Shown: one piece after another, positions 1-6,526 of the stretch
Numbering within the stretch: the stretch's first letter is position 1
Layout: every line of letters starts with the position of its first letter
Assembly (NCBI RefSeq): GCF_021742065.1
Contig: NZ_JAKKIE010000092.1
Span: 1-8,983 of the forward strand
DNA from: Rhizorhapis sp. SPR117
Lineage (GTDB): Bacteria > Pseudomonadota > Alphaproteobacteria > Sphingomonadales > Sphingomonadaceae
Direction: 5' to 3'
DNA: 8,983 bases
Position numbers and translations under genes: made by a program
Notes under the pieces: generated by a model
The model's database searches: none
The model's input: only the letters and a program-made list of their open reading frames with translations
Told to the model about the DNA's origin: nothing

Positions 1-124
1 ACCCATCAGGACCGGTACACTTTTACTCCGAAATGAACGGACCCCAAAAGACCCGTCAGTGGTACATTTTTACTCCGAAATGAACGGACCCCAAAAGACC
101 CGTCAGTGGTACATTTTTACTCCG
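1..124. repeat. 47-bp tandem repeat, probable IS21-type terminal repeats
   Basis: Two complete 47-bp units (15-61 and 62-108) differ at one base (C20 versus T67), and a third partial copy of 16 bp ends at 124. Bases 1-14 are a diverged copy of the unit's end. The shared core reads GTACAYTTTTACTCCG and recurs at 15-30, 62-77 and 109-124. Repeated GTACA-rich motifs at element ends are typical of IS21-family insertion sequences (istA/istB), whose transposase binds several terminal repeats. No istA or istB coding sequence is visible, so the family assignment is inference from pattern. The element, if present, would extend left of the window. A non-IS minisatellite is the alternative. Confidence 0.6.
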
Positions 125-128
125 CCGT

Positions 129-254
129 TTATACTTCTGGCAACGCGGCTACTTCTCGACCATCATCATGTGTTACCTCGATAAGCATCCCCACAAGAAT
201 GACTTCAGCCCCGCGCCATGAAGATGTACTGGCGGCCTTAGTGGAATTATTCAT
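129..254 (-). pseudogene. Possible small ORF or gene remnant, unknown
   Basis: A minus-strand frame open from about 310 down to a TAA at 129-131 contains two in-frame ATGs (252-254 and 261-263). From the 252 start it gives 41 residues ending in a stretch such as GREVAALPEV. Codon first positions in the second half are rich in G, as in genuine coding DNA. The opposite strand in the same codon register is also open (84-221) but gives a Cys/Tyr/His-rich peptide that looks like an antisense shadow. There is no clear ribosome binding site, and the stop sits 5 bp from the tandem repeat, as if an insertion lies at the 3' end. I do not recognise the family. It may be spurious. Confidence 0.25.
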
Positions 255-329
255 CGTGTGCATCTTCAGATCGATGGCTGCACCTGAGAGGCCAAAAAGG
301 GGCTGTCACGACGCGTTCCGGTATAACAT

Positions 330-355
330 GCTGCCATTGGGAGTGGCAGCTTTTT
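330..355 (+). terminator. Rho-independent terminator
   Basis: GCTGCCA (330-336), a 7-nt loop and TGGCAGC (344-350) form a perfect 7-bp stem followed at once by five T residues (351-355). This is a canonical intrinsic terminator for plus-strand transcription. No intact plus-strand gene precedes it in the window, so it either belonged to a gene now lost or ends transcription leaving the repeat or insertion element on the left. Confidence 0.75.
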
Positions 356-592
356 AGACCCAAAAGCTGCCTTTCCGGAGTGTCGAACGACGGCGACATT
401 TGGTTTAGGTTCTGACATCGTAGACTGAGCTCCCATTTTCAGGCCTGCATCGCCGACCGTAGCGCGAGGAGGTGGCGCTCCCCCGACATTGATTTGTTGC
501 ATGCTGCAGACGTCTGCTGACGTAATGATATTGAAGGCAGAATTTTCGCTTCGGCGGCTTAATCACCGTCGGCGACCCGCTCATTCACCCCA

Positions 593-616
593 ACTAACCC
601 TAACACTAACCCTAAC
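593..616. repeat. Duplicated 12-mer with CCCTAA motif
   Basis: The 12-mer ACTAACCCTAAC occurs twice, exactly and head to tail (593-604 and 605-616). On the minus strand it reads as GTTAGGGTTAGT repeats, superficially like eukaryotic telomere repeats. With only two copies and a bacterial context it is a short tandem duplication of unknown role. Confidence 0.8.
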
Positions 617-677
617 AGCTGACGGCGCTTGAGGCGAATTGGGGGGAATAGCGGCGGACATACGATCGTCATAATCC

Positions 678-699
678 GCAGAAATGTGCGAGTTTCTGC
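678..699 (-). terminator. Hairpin downstream of tRNA-Ser, possible terminator
   Basis: GCAGAAA (678-684) and TTTCTGC (693-699) form a perfect 7-bp stem with an 8-nt loop, beginning 30 nt beyond the CCA end of the tRNA in its direction of transcription. No U-tract follows on the minus strand, so if it terminates or marks 3' processing it is not a canonical intrinsic terminator. Confidence 0.35.
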
Positions 700-728
700 A
701 CAATGGCGAATCATGGCGAACAGGGGAC

Positions 729-820
729 TGGCGGAGACGGAGGGATTCGAACCCTCGGTGCCGATTGCTCAGCACGGCGGTTTAGCAAACCGCTGGTTTC
801 AGCCACTCACCCACGTCTCC
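729..820 (-). tRNA. tRNA-Ser(GCU)
   Basis: The reverse complement folds as a class II tRNA. The acceptor stem GGAGACG pairs with CGTCTCC and is followed by discriminator G and an encoded CCA (729-731). The anticodon stem GCGGT/ACCGC encloses loop TTGCTAA, giving anticodon GCT, which reads serine codons AGC and AGU. A long variable arm pairs GTGC with GCAC, and the T arm is GAGGG-TTCGAAT-CCCTC. The long variable arm and discriminator G fit serine identity. Length is 92 nt including CCA. It is transcribed away from eipA, and its 3' side borders the gene-free, repeat-bearing left edge. Confidence 0.97.
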
Positions 821-870
821 ACATCGGTCATGCGTCCCAAAGGGAGGCGCACTGGCTTTCAAGAGTTGGC

Positions 871-899
871 CGTATAACGGCGAGTGTGGCGCTTATCAA
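871..899 (-). promoter_or_regulatory. Promoter of tRNA-Ser
   Basis: On the minus strand a -35 box TTGATA (894-899) is followed after 17 bp by a -10 box TATACG (871-876), or after 16 bp by TTATAC (872-877). This is close to the housekeeping sigma-70 consensus. It would start transcription about 45 nt upstream of the mature tRNA 5' end, leaving a short leader for RNase P removal. Confidence 0.6.
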
Positions 900-1031
900 C
901 TGGGTCTTGCGTGGTTATGATTTTCCCTGTCACTTTTCTATGCGCGCATGGAAGATCAAGGCAATTTTCCGGGCATTCGGGCAAAAAGTGCGCTATCTGA
1001 CGCAAAATTGACTCGTGTCGCCGCCCGTTCA

Positions 1032-1059
1032 TTGCCGTTTCATGTTGTACCGGGATACT
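1032..1059 (+). promoter_or_regulatory. Candidate eipA promoter
   Basis: TTGCCG (1032-1037) and GATACT (1054-1059) are separated by 16 bp and lie about 35 bp upstream of the eipA start. The match is partial. I saw no TTAA-N7-TTAA CtrA box, the regulator reported for eipA in Brucella. Confidence 0.3.
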
Positions 1060-1092
1060 CGCTGGCACCAAGTTTTTCGGGGGAATACCGTC

Positions 1093-1848
1093 ATGCGCTC
1101 CATCGTCAAAGGCCTTGTTGGTCTGTTTACCATGCTCTCGCTGGGACTGACTCCGGTCCTCGCGCAAGTGCGCTCCGTCGATCCCAACACAGCCATTGAC
1201 GCCGATCTCGCGCCACTTCCACAGCAGGACAATGGCGCGCCACCGCCCGCCGAACAAAATGTCACGGTCGATAGCAATGTCTACAATGAGCAGACGAACA
1301 CACAGGCAGCTGTCACAGCAAACGGCACCGATCCTGCTGCCCAGGCCGCTGCTGCGGACGAATCGACAGTTTATCAGCAAGACGACCTCATCGGGGCAGC
1401 CGAAGGCGTTTTTGGTAAAGGTGCCGAGGGTCTGGCTGGACTTATCGAAAAAATCCTGGCCGATCAGGGCAAGCCAAATGCCTATATTGCCGGACGGGAA
1501 GCAAGCGGCGCATTTGTCGTGGGCCTGCGCTATGGCTCTGGCACTTTGTTCCACAAGGTTGAGGGGCAGCGGCAAGTCTATTGGACCGGCCCATCCGTCG
1601 GATTCGACGTGGGCGGAAATGCAGCCAAATCCTTCGTGCTGGTCTATAATCTCTATGACACACAGGATATTTTCAAACGCTTTCCCGCTGGCGAAGGCGC
1701 GGCCTATTTGGTCGGTGGCTTTACGGCGAGCTATTTGCGGCGTGGCGACACTGTCCTGATCCCCATTCGCCTGGGCGTGGGTTACCGGCTGGGCGCCAAT
1801 ATCGGCTATATGAAGTTCACAGAGAAATCGAACTGGCTGCCCTTCTGA
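1093..1848 (+). CDS. eipA: EipA/DUF1134 family periplasmic envelope protein
   Basis: The 251-residue product belongs by recognition to the DUF1134/EipA family of alphaproteobacterial exported proteins. In Brucella, EipA supports cell envelope integrity, but its molecular activity is unknown. Residues 1-24 form a signal peptide (Arg3/Lys6, hydrophobic core, cleavage after PVLA). Residues 25-95 are a Gln/Ala/Pro/Asp-rich linker, longer than expected for a compact family member. The conserved domain spans about 97-251, with landmarks ASGAFVVGLRYGSGTL (137-152), YDTQDIFKRFP (188-198) and RLGVGYRLGANIGYMKFT (226-243). I chose the ATG at 1093 because it gives a clean signal peptide and follows GGGGGA; the frame is open from 1015 but lacks a better start. 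It is divergent from tRNA-Ser and convergent with the DUF1489 gene, with 19 bp between stops and no terminator between them. Confidence 0.88.
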   Translation: MRSIVKGLVGLFTMLSLGLTPVLAQVRSVDPNTAIDADLAPLPQQDNGAPPPAEQNVTVDSNVYNEQTNTQAAVTANGTDPAAQAAAADESTVYQQDDLIGAAEGVFGKGAEGLAGLIEKILADQGKPNAYIAGREASGAFVVGLRYGSGTLFHKVEGQRQVYWTGPSVGFDVGGNAAKSFVLVYNLYDTQDIFKRFPAGEGAAYLVGGFTASYLRRGDTVLIPIRLGVGYRLGANIGYMKFTEKSNWLPF

Positions 1849-1867
1849 ACATTCTCCCCGGACAGTT

Positions 1868-2269
1868 TTAAACCAGCCCCAGCCGTGTCAGGTCGCCCAG
1901 CATGTGCGGGGGCATTTCAGCCACCTCGTCCTCATCACCATCAAGATCGGGTGGAGCGTCCTCCGCAGCCAGATAGCGCCAACCCTGATGCGCGCGCCTT
2001 GGCCGGGAACGGACAGAGATCAATCGGGGTTCCAGTCTGATCCAGATCCGTCCGCCGGGTGCGTCGGTAAAGCCCATGATCGGGCTGCGACCGATCAGGC
2101 GATGATTCAATATCCAGTACAGTGACCCGCCTGCCATCTCTGCGTGGCGCTTGGGCAGATAGCGGGTGGTCAGATGCGCCTCGCCCTCTTCCTCATGCGA
2201 CTCCAGCCAATCGCGCAGATGCGCCACGCTTTCACATCGAAAGGCGATCTTGGTCATATGGAGCGGCAT
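1868..2269 (-). CDS. DUF1489 family protein
   Basis: The 133-residue product matches the alphaproteobacterial DUF1489 family, whose function is unknown. Landmarks are MTKIAFRCESVAHLRD near the N-terminus (5-20), RYLPKRHAEMAGGSLYWIL (36-54) and QGWRYLAAEDAPPDL (95-109). It has no signal peptide or membrane segment, so it is probably cytoplasmic, and its length is near the family norm. The start is uncertain: ATG codons at residues 1 and 5 are both possible and neither has a good Shine-Dalgarno sequence. It lies 51 bp downstream of mgtE in the same direction without an intervening intrinsic terminator, so it is probably read from the mgtE transcript and may depend on translation or RNA continuity from it. 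Confidence 0.88.
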   Translation of the reverse strand: MPLHMTKIAFRCESVAHLRDWLESHEEEGEAHLTTRYLPKRHAEMAGGSLYWILNHRLIGRSPIMGFTDAPGGRIWIRLEPRLISVRSRPRRAHQGWRYLAAEDAPPDLDGDEDEVAEMPPHMLGDLTRLGLV

Positions 2270-2320
2270 GGGCAGTAAATGGGGGTGCGGACAGGCAGCG
2301 TCAACGTACCGTGCCGCGAA

Positions 2321-3736
2321 TTACAGGCCCCAAAGCGTGGCAAGACCAAGGAAGGAGAAAAAGCCCATCACGTCGGTCATGGTCGTCACGAATACTGCCG
2401 ACGACACGGCAGGGTCGACCCCGGCCCTTTCCAGTGCGACCGGAATCAGAATGCCCGAAAGTCCCGCAACCAGATTGTTGATGACCATAGCCAGCGCAAT
2501 GACCACGCCAAGATCGGGATTGCCGTAGATCACGGCAGTCGCAATACCTATCATCACCCCCAGCGAAATCCCGTTGGCGGCAGCGATGCGGAATTCACGG
2601 GCGATCTGTCGAACAGTATTGGAACTTGTAAGCTGATTGGTGGCGAGCGCACGGACAGCCACGGCCATCGTCTGCGTGCCGGCATTGCCGCCCATGCCCG
2701 ACACGATCGGCATCAATACCGCCAGCACGACATATCGGGCGATCGTTTCCTGAAATAGTCCAACCACCGATGCAGCCAATATTGCCGTGCCCAGATTGAC
2801 GATCAGCCACGACAGACGCGTGCGTACAGTCATCAGGATCGGCTGGTTGATATCGCCTTCGCCGGCGCCGGACAGTCGCAAAATGTCCTCGCCCGCTTCT
2901 TCCTGGATGATATGCACAATGTCATCGACCGTGATCATCCCGACCAGACGACCGTTGGCATCAACAACCGCCGCCGAAATCAGCGCATATTTCTGGAATC
3001 GCAGTGCGACCTCTTCCTGATCCATATCGACGGGGATCAGCGTTTGTTCGCGTTTCATTACATCGGACAGCGGAATATTGCGGGGGCAACGCAATATCCA
3101 GCTCAGCTGACACGAACCGATCGGTTTGTGCTGTTCATCGACGATGAAAATTTCCCAGAAATCGGTGGTCAGATCGCCATGTTCGCGCAGATAGTCGATG
3201 ACTTGTCCTACAGTCATATATTCAGGCACAGCGACCAGATTGCGCTGCATCAAACGACCGGCGGACTCCTCGGGATAGGACAGTGCGTCTTCGATGGCGG
3301 CGCGGTCTTCGGGGTCCAGGGCGTCAAGGACTGCCTGCTGGTCCTCTAATTCCATGTCCTCAATGATCGCAACGGCATCATCGGTATCAAGCTGCGTTGC
3401 AAATTCGGCCACCTGCGCAGGGGCCAACGCGCCGATCAGGTCATCGCGAACATAGTCGTTAAGTTCCGACAATACTTCGGCGGTCACCAGCTCACCCAGC
3501 GCAGCGGCCAGCGCGCCGCGCCGGTCCGACGGCGTCAGTTCAAACAGGTCAGCAATATCGGCGGGATGCAGTGGACGGACGAGGTCGCGTACTTCCTCAT
3601 CATGTCCCTCCACCACATGGTCAAGCACGGCGGAGACGAATTCCGGTTTCAGCCGATCATCTTCGTCCAGCCGCGTATCATGGGGTGGGACCGCCTCTTC
3701 GGGCTGCATTGGATCGGCTATGTCGGTTTCGCTCAT
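2321..3736 (-). CDS. mgtE: Magnesium transporter MgtE
   Basis: This is an inner-membrane Mg2+ channel/transporter of the MgtE family, gated by cytosolic Mg2+. The 471-residue product has the family order: an acidic cytosolic N domain (about 36-137), a linker containing PEESAGRLM (155-163), paired CBS domains (about 160-282, the second around GRLVGMITVDDIVHII), and a C-terminal membrane domain (about 305-471) of some five helices. Signatures are MPIVSGMGGNAGTQTMA (342-358) and TTMTDVMGFFSFLGLA (451-466). Asp455 corresponds by alignment from memory to the pore aspartate (Asp432) of Thermus MgtE. The ATG at 3736 is chosen because GGAGG sits 5 nt upstream; a GTG at 3778 would add 14 residues. No M-box riboswitch was recognised. 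A TATAAG -10-like box at 3787-3792 lacks a good -35. Confidence 0.96.
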   Translation of the reverse strand: MSETDIADPMQPEEAVPPHDTRLDEDDRLKPEFVSAVLDHVVEGHDEEVRDLVRPLHPADIADLFELTPSDRRGALAAALGELVTAEVLSELNDYVRDDLIGALAPAQVAEFATQLDTDDAVAIIEDMELEDQQAVLDALDPEDRAAIEDALSYPEESAGRLMQRNLVAVPEYMTVGQVIDYLREHGDLTTDFWEIFIVDEQHKPIGSCQLSWILRCPRNIPLSDVMKREQTLIPVDMDQEEVALRFQKYALISAAVVDANGRLVGMITVDDIVHIIQEEAGEDILRLSGAGEGDINQPILMTVRTRLSWLIVNLGTAILAASVVGLFQETIARYVVLAVLMPIVSGMGGNAGTQTMAVAVRALATNQLTSSNTVRQIAREFRIAAANGISLGVMIGIATAVIYGNPDLGVVIALAMVINNLVAGLSGILIPVALERAGVDPAVSSAVFVTTMTDVMGFFSFLGLATLWGL

Positions 3737-3931
3737 CGCCGCCTCCCTTGCCTGCGCCTGTAATGGCTCTCCTTTCACCCATGCGGCTTATAATTGCAAT
3801 GGCGCGGCTTTGGTTCATTTGCTTCATCGCGCACCACGGCAATGCGTACCGATTGGGGGTTCCATCCCGCCGCTCAATCTTTATAGCGGCCTCATTCTAT
3901 TCACTTCATTTTCTTGCAACAGGAGGCGATC

Positions 3932-4384
3932 ATGGCCGACGAGACACTTATCATGACCCTGGACGGCGGCGATGTCGTCATCAAGCTACGGCCCGATCTT
4001 GCCCCCGGGCATGTTGAACGCATTTCGACGCTGGCGAATGAAGGCTTTTACGATGATATTGTCTTTCACCGCGTCATCCCTGGCTTCATGGCGCAGGGCG
4101 GCGACCCCACCGGCACCGGCATGAGCGGTTCGGACAAGCCCGATCTTGCTGCCGAATTCAGCCGCGAACCGCATGTCCGCGGCGTCTGTTCCATGGCTCG
4201 CTCATCCAATCCCAATAGCGCCAACAGCCAGTTCTTCATCTGTTTTGACGATGCAACATTTCTTGATGGCCAATATACCGTCTGGGGCGAAGTGACCGAG
4301 GGAATGGAGCATGTCGACGCGCTGCCCAAGGGCGAGCCGCCCGCAACGCCTGGCAAAATCGTCAAGATGCGTACTTCGGCATGA
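3932..4384 (+). CDS. Cyclophilin-type peptidyl-prolyl isomerase
   Basis: The enzyme catalyses cis-trans isomerisation of peptidyl-proline bonds during protein folding. At 150 residues it is a bare cyclophilin domain with no signal peptide, so it is probably cytoplasmic (PpiB-like). The catalytic signature FHRVIPGFMAQGGD is present with its active Arg, followed by NSANSQFFIC and FLDGQYTVWGEV. The position equivalent to Trp121 of human cyclophilin A is Phe (in FLDG), as in other bacterial cyclophilins with low cyclosporin affinity. The start at 3932 has AGGAGG 5 nt upstream; an in-frame TTG at 3914 lies before that site and is unlikely. It diverges from mgtE across a 195-bp gap and is closed by a strong hairpin. 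Confidence 0.95.
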   Translation: MADETLIMTLDGGDVVIKLRPDLAPGHVERISTLANEGFYDDIVFHRVIPGFMAQGGDPTGTGMSGSDKPDLAAEFSREPHVRGVCSMARSSNPNSANSQFFICFDDATFLDGQYTVWGEVTEGMEHVDALPKGEPPATPGKIVKMRTSA

Positions 4385-4391
4385 ATTCAAT

Positions 4392-4433
4392 GGCGATGAT
4401 GGACAGGGAAACAGAAGGTCCATCATCGCCTTT
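4392..4433 (+). terminator. Terminator after the cyclophilin gene
   Basis: GGCGATGATGGAC (4392-4404) and GTCCATCATCGCC (4418-4430) form a perfect 13-bp stem with a 13-nt loop, starting 7 nt after the stop codon. Only three T residues follow, so termination may be partial, but the stem is strong and insulates acs from the upstream gene. Confidence 0.75.
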
Positions 4434-4490
4434 CCTGCCGTAGAGGTTAGAAAACACCTTTAAAATACTCGTGACCCCGCCAATTACAGG

Positions 4491-4519
4491 TTGAAATTGC
4501 GATTAGAGGCGCGGATCAT
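4491..4519 (+). promoter_or_regulatory. Weak candidate acs promoter
   Basis: TTGAAA (4491-4496) is spaced 17 bp from GATCAT (4514-4519). The -10 match is poor and the implied leader would be very short, with the ribosome binding site about 10 nt into the transcript. The 110-bp gap after the terminator must hold the acs promoter, but I cannot place it firmly. Confidence 0.25.
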
Positions 4520-4543
4520 TCAGCATCAAGGGAGAGGTATGTG

Positions 4544-6478
4544 ATGCAGGATATTTACCCGGTACCAACTGAGTGGTCTGCCCGCGCACGCATCAATGCG
4601 GTCGATTACGCAACCGAATATGCGCGTTCGCTTGAGGATAGCAACGCCTATTGGCTGGAGCAGTCCGGGCGTCTGGACTGGATGCGTGCGCCGAGTATTG
4701 CGAGCGAAAGCAGCTTTAACGAAGCGGACTTTGGCGTGCGCTGGTTTGGCGACGGGGTGCTCAATGTGTCAGCCAATTGCGTGGACCGGCATCTGGCGGA
4801 GCGCGGCGATGACATTGCGCTGATCTGGGAACCCGATGATCCCGGCGAAGAACCGCGACGCTTTACCTATCGGCAGTTGCATGAAGAGGTCTGCCGCTTC
4901 GCCAATGTCCTCAAAGGCGTGGGTGTCGAGAAGGGCGATCGCGTGACGCTCTATCTGCCGATGATTCCCGAAGCGATCTTTGCAATGCTGGCCTGTGCGC
5001 GGCTGGGTGCGATCCACTCAATCGTGTTCGGCGGCTTCTCGCCCGATGCGCTGGCCGGACGGATCACCGACTGCGACAGCAAATATCTGATCACGGCCGA
5101 TTTCGGTCGGCGTGGCGGCAAAACGGTTCCGCTCAAGGTCAATGTCGATGCGGCGGCCAGACTCGTCGCCTGCCTTGAAACCGTGGTCGTGGTGAAGGCA
5201 ACAGGCGGCGCAGTCGATATGACGTCAGGCCGCGACCATTGGTATCATGAACTGGCGGCGAGTGTTGGGACAGACTGTGACCCCGCACCGATGAATGCGG
5301 AGGACCCCCTCTTCATCCTCTATACGTCGGGGTCCACCGGCAAGCCCAAGGGGGTGATGCACACCACCGGCGGCTATCTTCTCTGGGCCAGCCTGACGCA
5401 TGAATTGTGCTTCGATTACAAGCGTGGCGAAATCTATTGGTGCGCAGCCGATGTCGGTTGGGTCACGGGACACAGCTATATCGTTTATGGTCCGCTCGCC
5501 AATGGAGCAACGACGCTGATGTATGAGGGGGTGCCCAATTGGCCCAACCCGTCGCGCATCTGGGAAGTCGTGGATCGGCATCAGGTCAACATCCTGTACA
5601 CCGCACCGACAGCGTTGCGCGCGCTGATGCGCGAGGGCGATGATTTTGTCACAGCAACCTCCCGCAAGAGCCTGCGTCTGCTGGGCACGGTGGGCGAACC
5701 GATCAACCCCGAAGCATGGCGCTGGTATCATGAGGTGGTGGGCGAAAGCCGCTGTCCGATCATCGATACATGGTGGCAAACCGAAACCGGCGCGGCACTG
5801 ATAGCCCCTCTGCCCGGCGCCACCGCCCTGAAACCCGGCAGCGCCACCAAGCCGCTGTTCGGCGTTGAACCGCAGATCGTCGATGGTGAGGGCCATGTGC
5901 TTGACGGCGCGTGCGAGGGTAATCTGGTGATCGTGCGGAGCTGGCCGGGACAGATGCGCACCGTCTATGGCGACCATGAACGCTTCTTCCAGACCTATTT
6001 CTCTACCTTCCCCGGCAAATATTTCACCGGCGACGGCGCACGGCGCGACGGAGACGGTTATTACTGGATCACCGGGCGGGTTGATGATGTCATCAACGTA
6101 TCGGGTCACCGCATGGGCACGGCCGAAGTGGAAAGCGCGCTGGTGCTGCACAAAGATGTCGCGGAGGCCGCTGTGGTCGGCATGCCGCACGAGATCAAGG
6201 GCCAGGGCATCTATGCCTATGTTACACTGAACGCGGGCGAGGAACCGACCGAGGATCTGCGCAAGGAGCTGGTCAAATGGGTCCGCACCGAAATCGGTCC
6301 CATCGCCACGCCAGACGCCATCCAGTTCACCCCCGCCCTGCCCAAAACCCGGAGCGGCAAGATCATGCGCCGCATCCTGCGCAAGATCGCGGAAGGGGAT
6401 GTGTCAACGCTTGGCGATACTTCGACACTCGCTGATCCGAGTGTTGTCGATGACCTGATCGCCAATAGAATTGGCTAG
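4544..6478 (+). CDS. acs: Acetyl-CoA synthetase (AMP-forming)
   Basis: The enzyme activates acetate with ATP and CoA, via acetyl-AMP, to acetyl-CoA in the cytoplasm. The 644-residue product is full length for Acs and carries the adenylate-forming family motifs in order: phosphate loop [11 protein letters not shown] (260-270), acetate-pocket and adenine motif DTWWQTETG (408-416), [20 protein letters not shown] (493-512) with the hinge Asp, [12 protein letters not shown] (519-530), and [11 protein letters not shown] (600-610). Lys606 is the catalytic lysine that Pat-type acetyltransferases inactivate and CobB deacetylates in other bacteria. After TETG the usual Gly is Ala417. The ATG at 4544 is preferred over GTG 4541 because GGGAGAGG then has normal spacing (6 nt). 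dinB follows after 48 bp with no intervening hairpin terminator, so read-through is likely. Confidence 0.97.
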   Translation: MQDIYPVPTEWSARARINAVDYATEYARSLEDSNAYWLEQSGRLDWMRAPSIASESSFNEADFGVRWFGDGVLNVSANCVDRHLAERGDDIALIWEPDDPGEEPRRFTYRQLHEEVCRFANVLKGVGVEKGDRVTLYLPMIPEAIFAMLACARLGAIHSIVFGGFSPDALAGRITDCDSKYLITADFGRRGGKTVPLKVNVDAAARLVACLETVVVVKATGGAVDMTSGRDHWYHELAASVGTDCDPAPMNAEDPLFILYTSGSTGKPKGVMHTTGGYLLWASLTHELCFDYKRGEIYWCAADVGWVTGHSYIVYGPLANGATTLMYEGVPNWPNPSRIWEVVDRHQVNILYTAPTALRALMREGDDFVTATSRKSLRLLGTVGEPINPEAWRWYHEVVGESRCPIIDTWWQTETGAALIAPLPGATALKPGSATKPLFGVEPQIVDGEGHVLDGACEGNLVIVRSWPGQMRTVYGDHERFFQTYFSTFPGKYFTGDGARRDGDGYYWITGRVDDVINVSGHRMGTAEVESALVLHKDVAEAAVVGMPHEIKGQGIYAYVTLNAGEEPTEDLRKELVKWVRTEIGPIATPDAIQFTPALPKTRSGKIMRRILRKIAEGDVSTLGDTSTLADPSVVDDLIANRIG

Positions 6479-6526
6479 GATGTTTTTGTTTTGTTCTTAT
6501 GTCCAATATGACATGATGACGCAATC

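Larger units (their letters stand above)
356..728. other. Gene-free stretch between terminator and tRNA-Ser
   Basis: No frame here has both a plausible start and coding-like codon use. It contains a 12-bp perfect palindrome (GCAGACGTCTGC, 506-517), a duplicated 12-mer (593-616), a 7-bp hairpin (678-699) and a short direct repeat ATGGCGAA separated by 2 bp near 703-720. It lies on the 3' side of the tRNA-Ser gene, where integrated elements often insert. No integrase or second copy of the tRNA 3' end is visible, so this is only a possible island remnant. Confidence 0.5.

Noticed and set aside
1..124. CRISPR array
   Set aside because: The repeats are contiguous tandem units of 47 bp with no variable spacers.
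106..357. 83-residue plus-strand open frame
   Set aside because: It begins inside the tandem repeat and ends on the terminator T-run; composition is not coding-like.
266..502. 78-residue minus-strand open frame with a start ATG
   Set aside because: Codon third positions show no bias, there is no ribosome binding site, and it runs across the plus-strand terminator.
506..517. 12-bp palindrome GCAGACGTCTGC
   Set aside because: A single short palindrome with no promoter or gene nearby is not enough to call a binding site.
703..1011. Plus-strand frames across the tRNA gene
   Set aside because: They read the antisense of tRNA-Ser and its promoter.
859..1575. 238-residue minus-strand open frame
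   Set aside because: It is antisense to eipA, covers the tRNA promoter, and has a Cys/His/Arg-rich composition typical of a shadow frame.
3737..3931. M-box or other Mg2+ riboswitch upstream of mgtE
   Set aside because: The 195-bp gap is short and shows no recognisable riboswitch core or extended paired helices.
5225..6190. 321-residue minus-strand open frame
   Set aside because: It is antisense to the highly conserved acs coding region and contains no recognisable motif.
6480..6526. LexA box upstream of dinB
   Set aside because: GTTC at 6493-6496 is followed by GTCC after 4 nt, not by GTTC after 7 nt.
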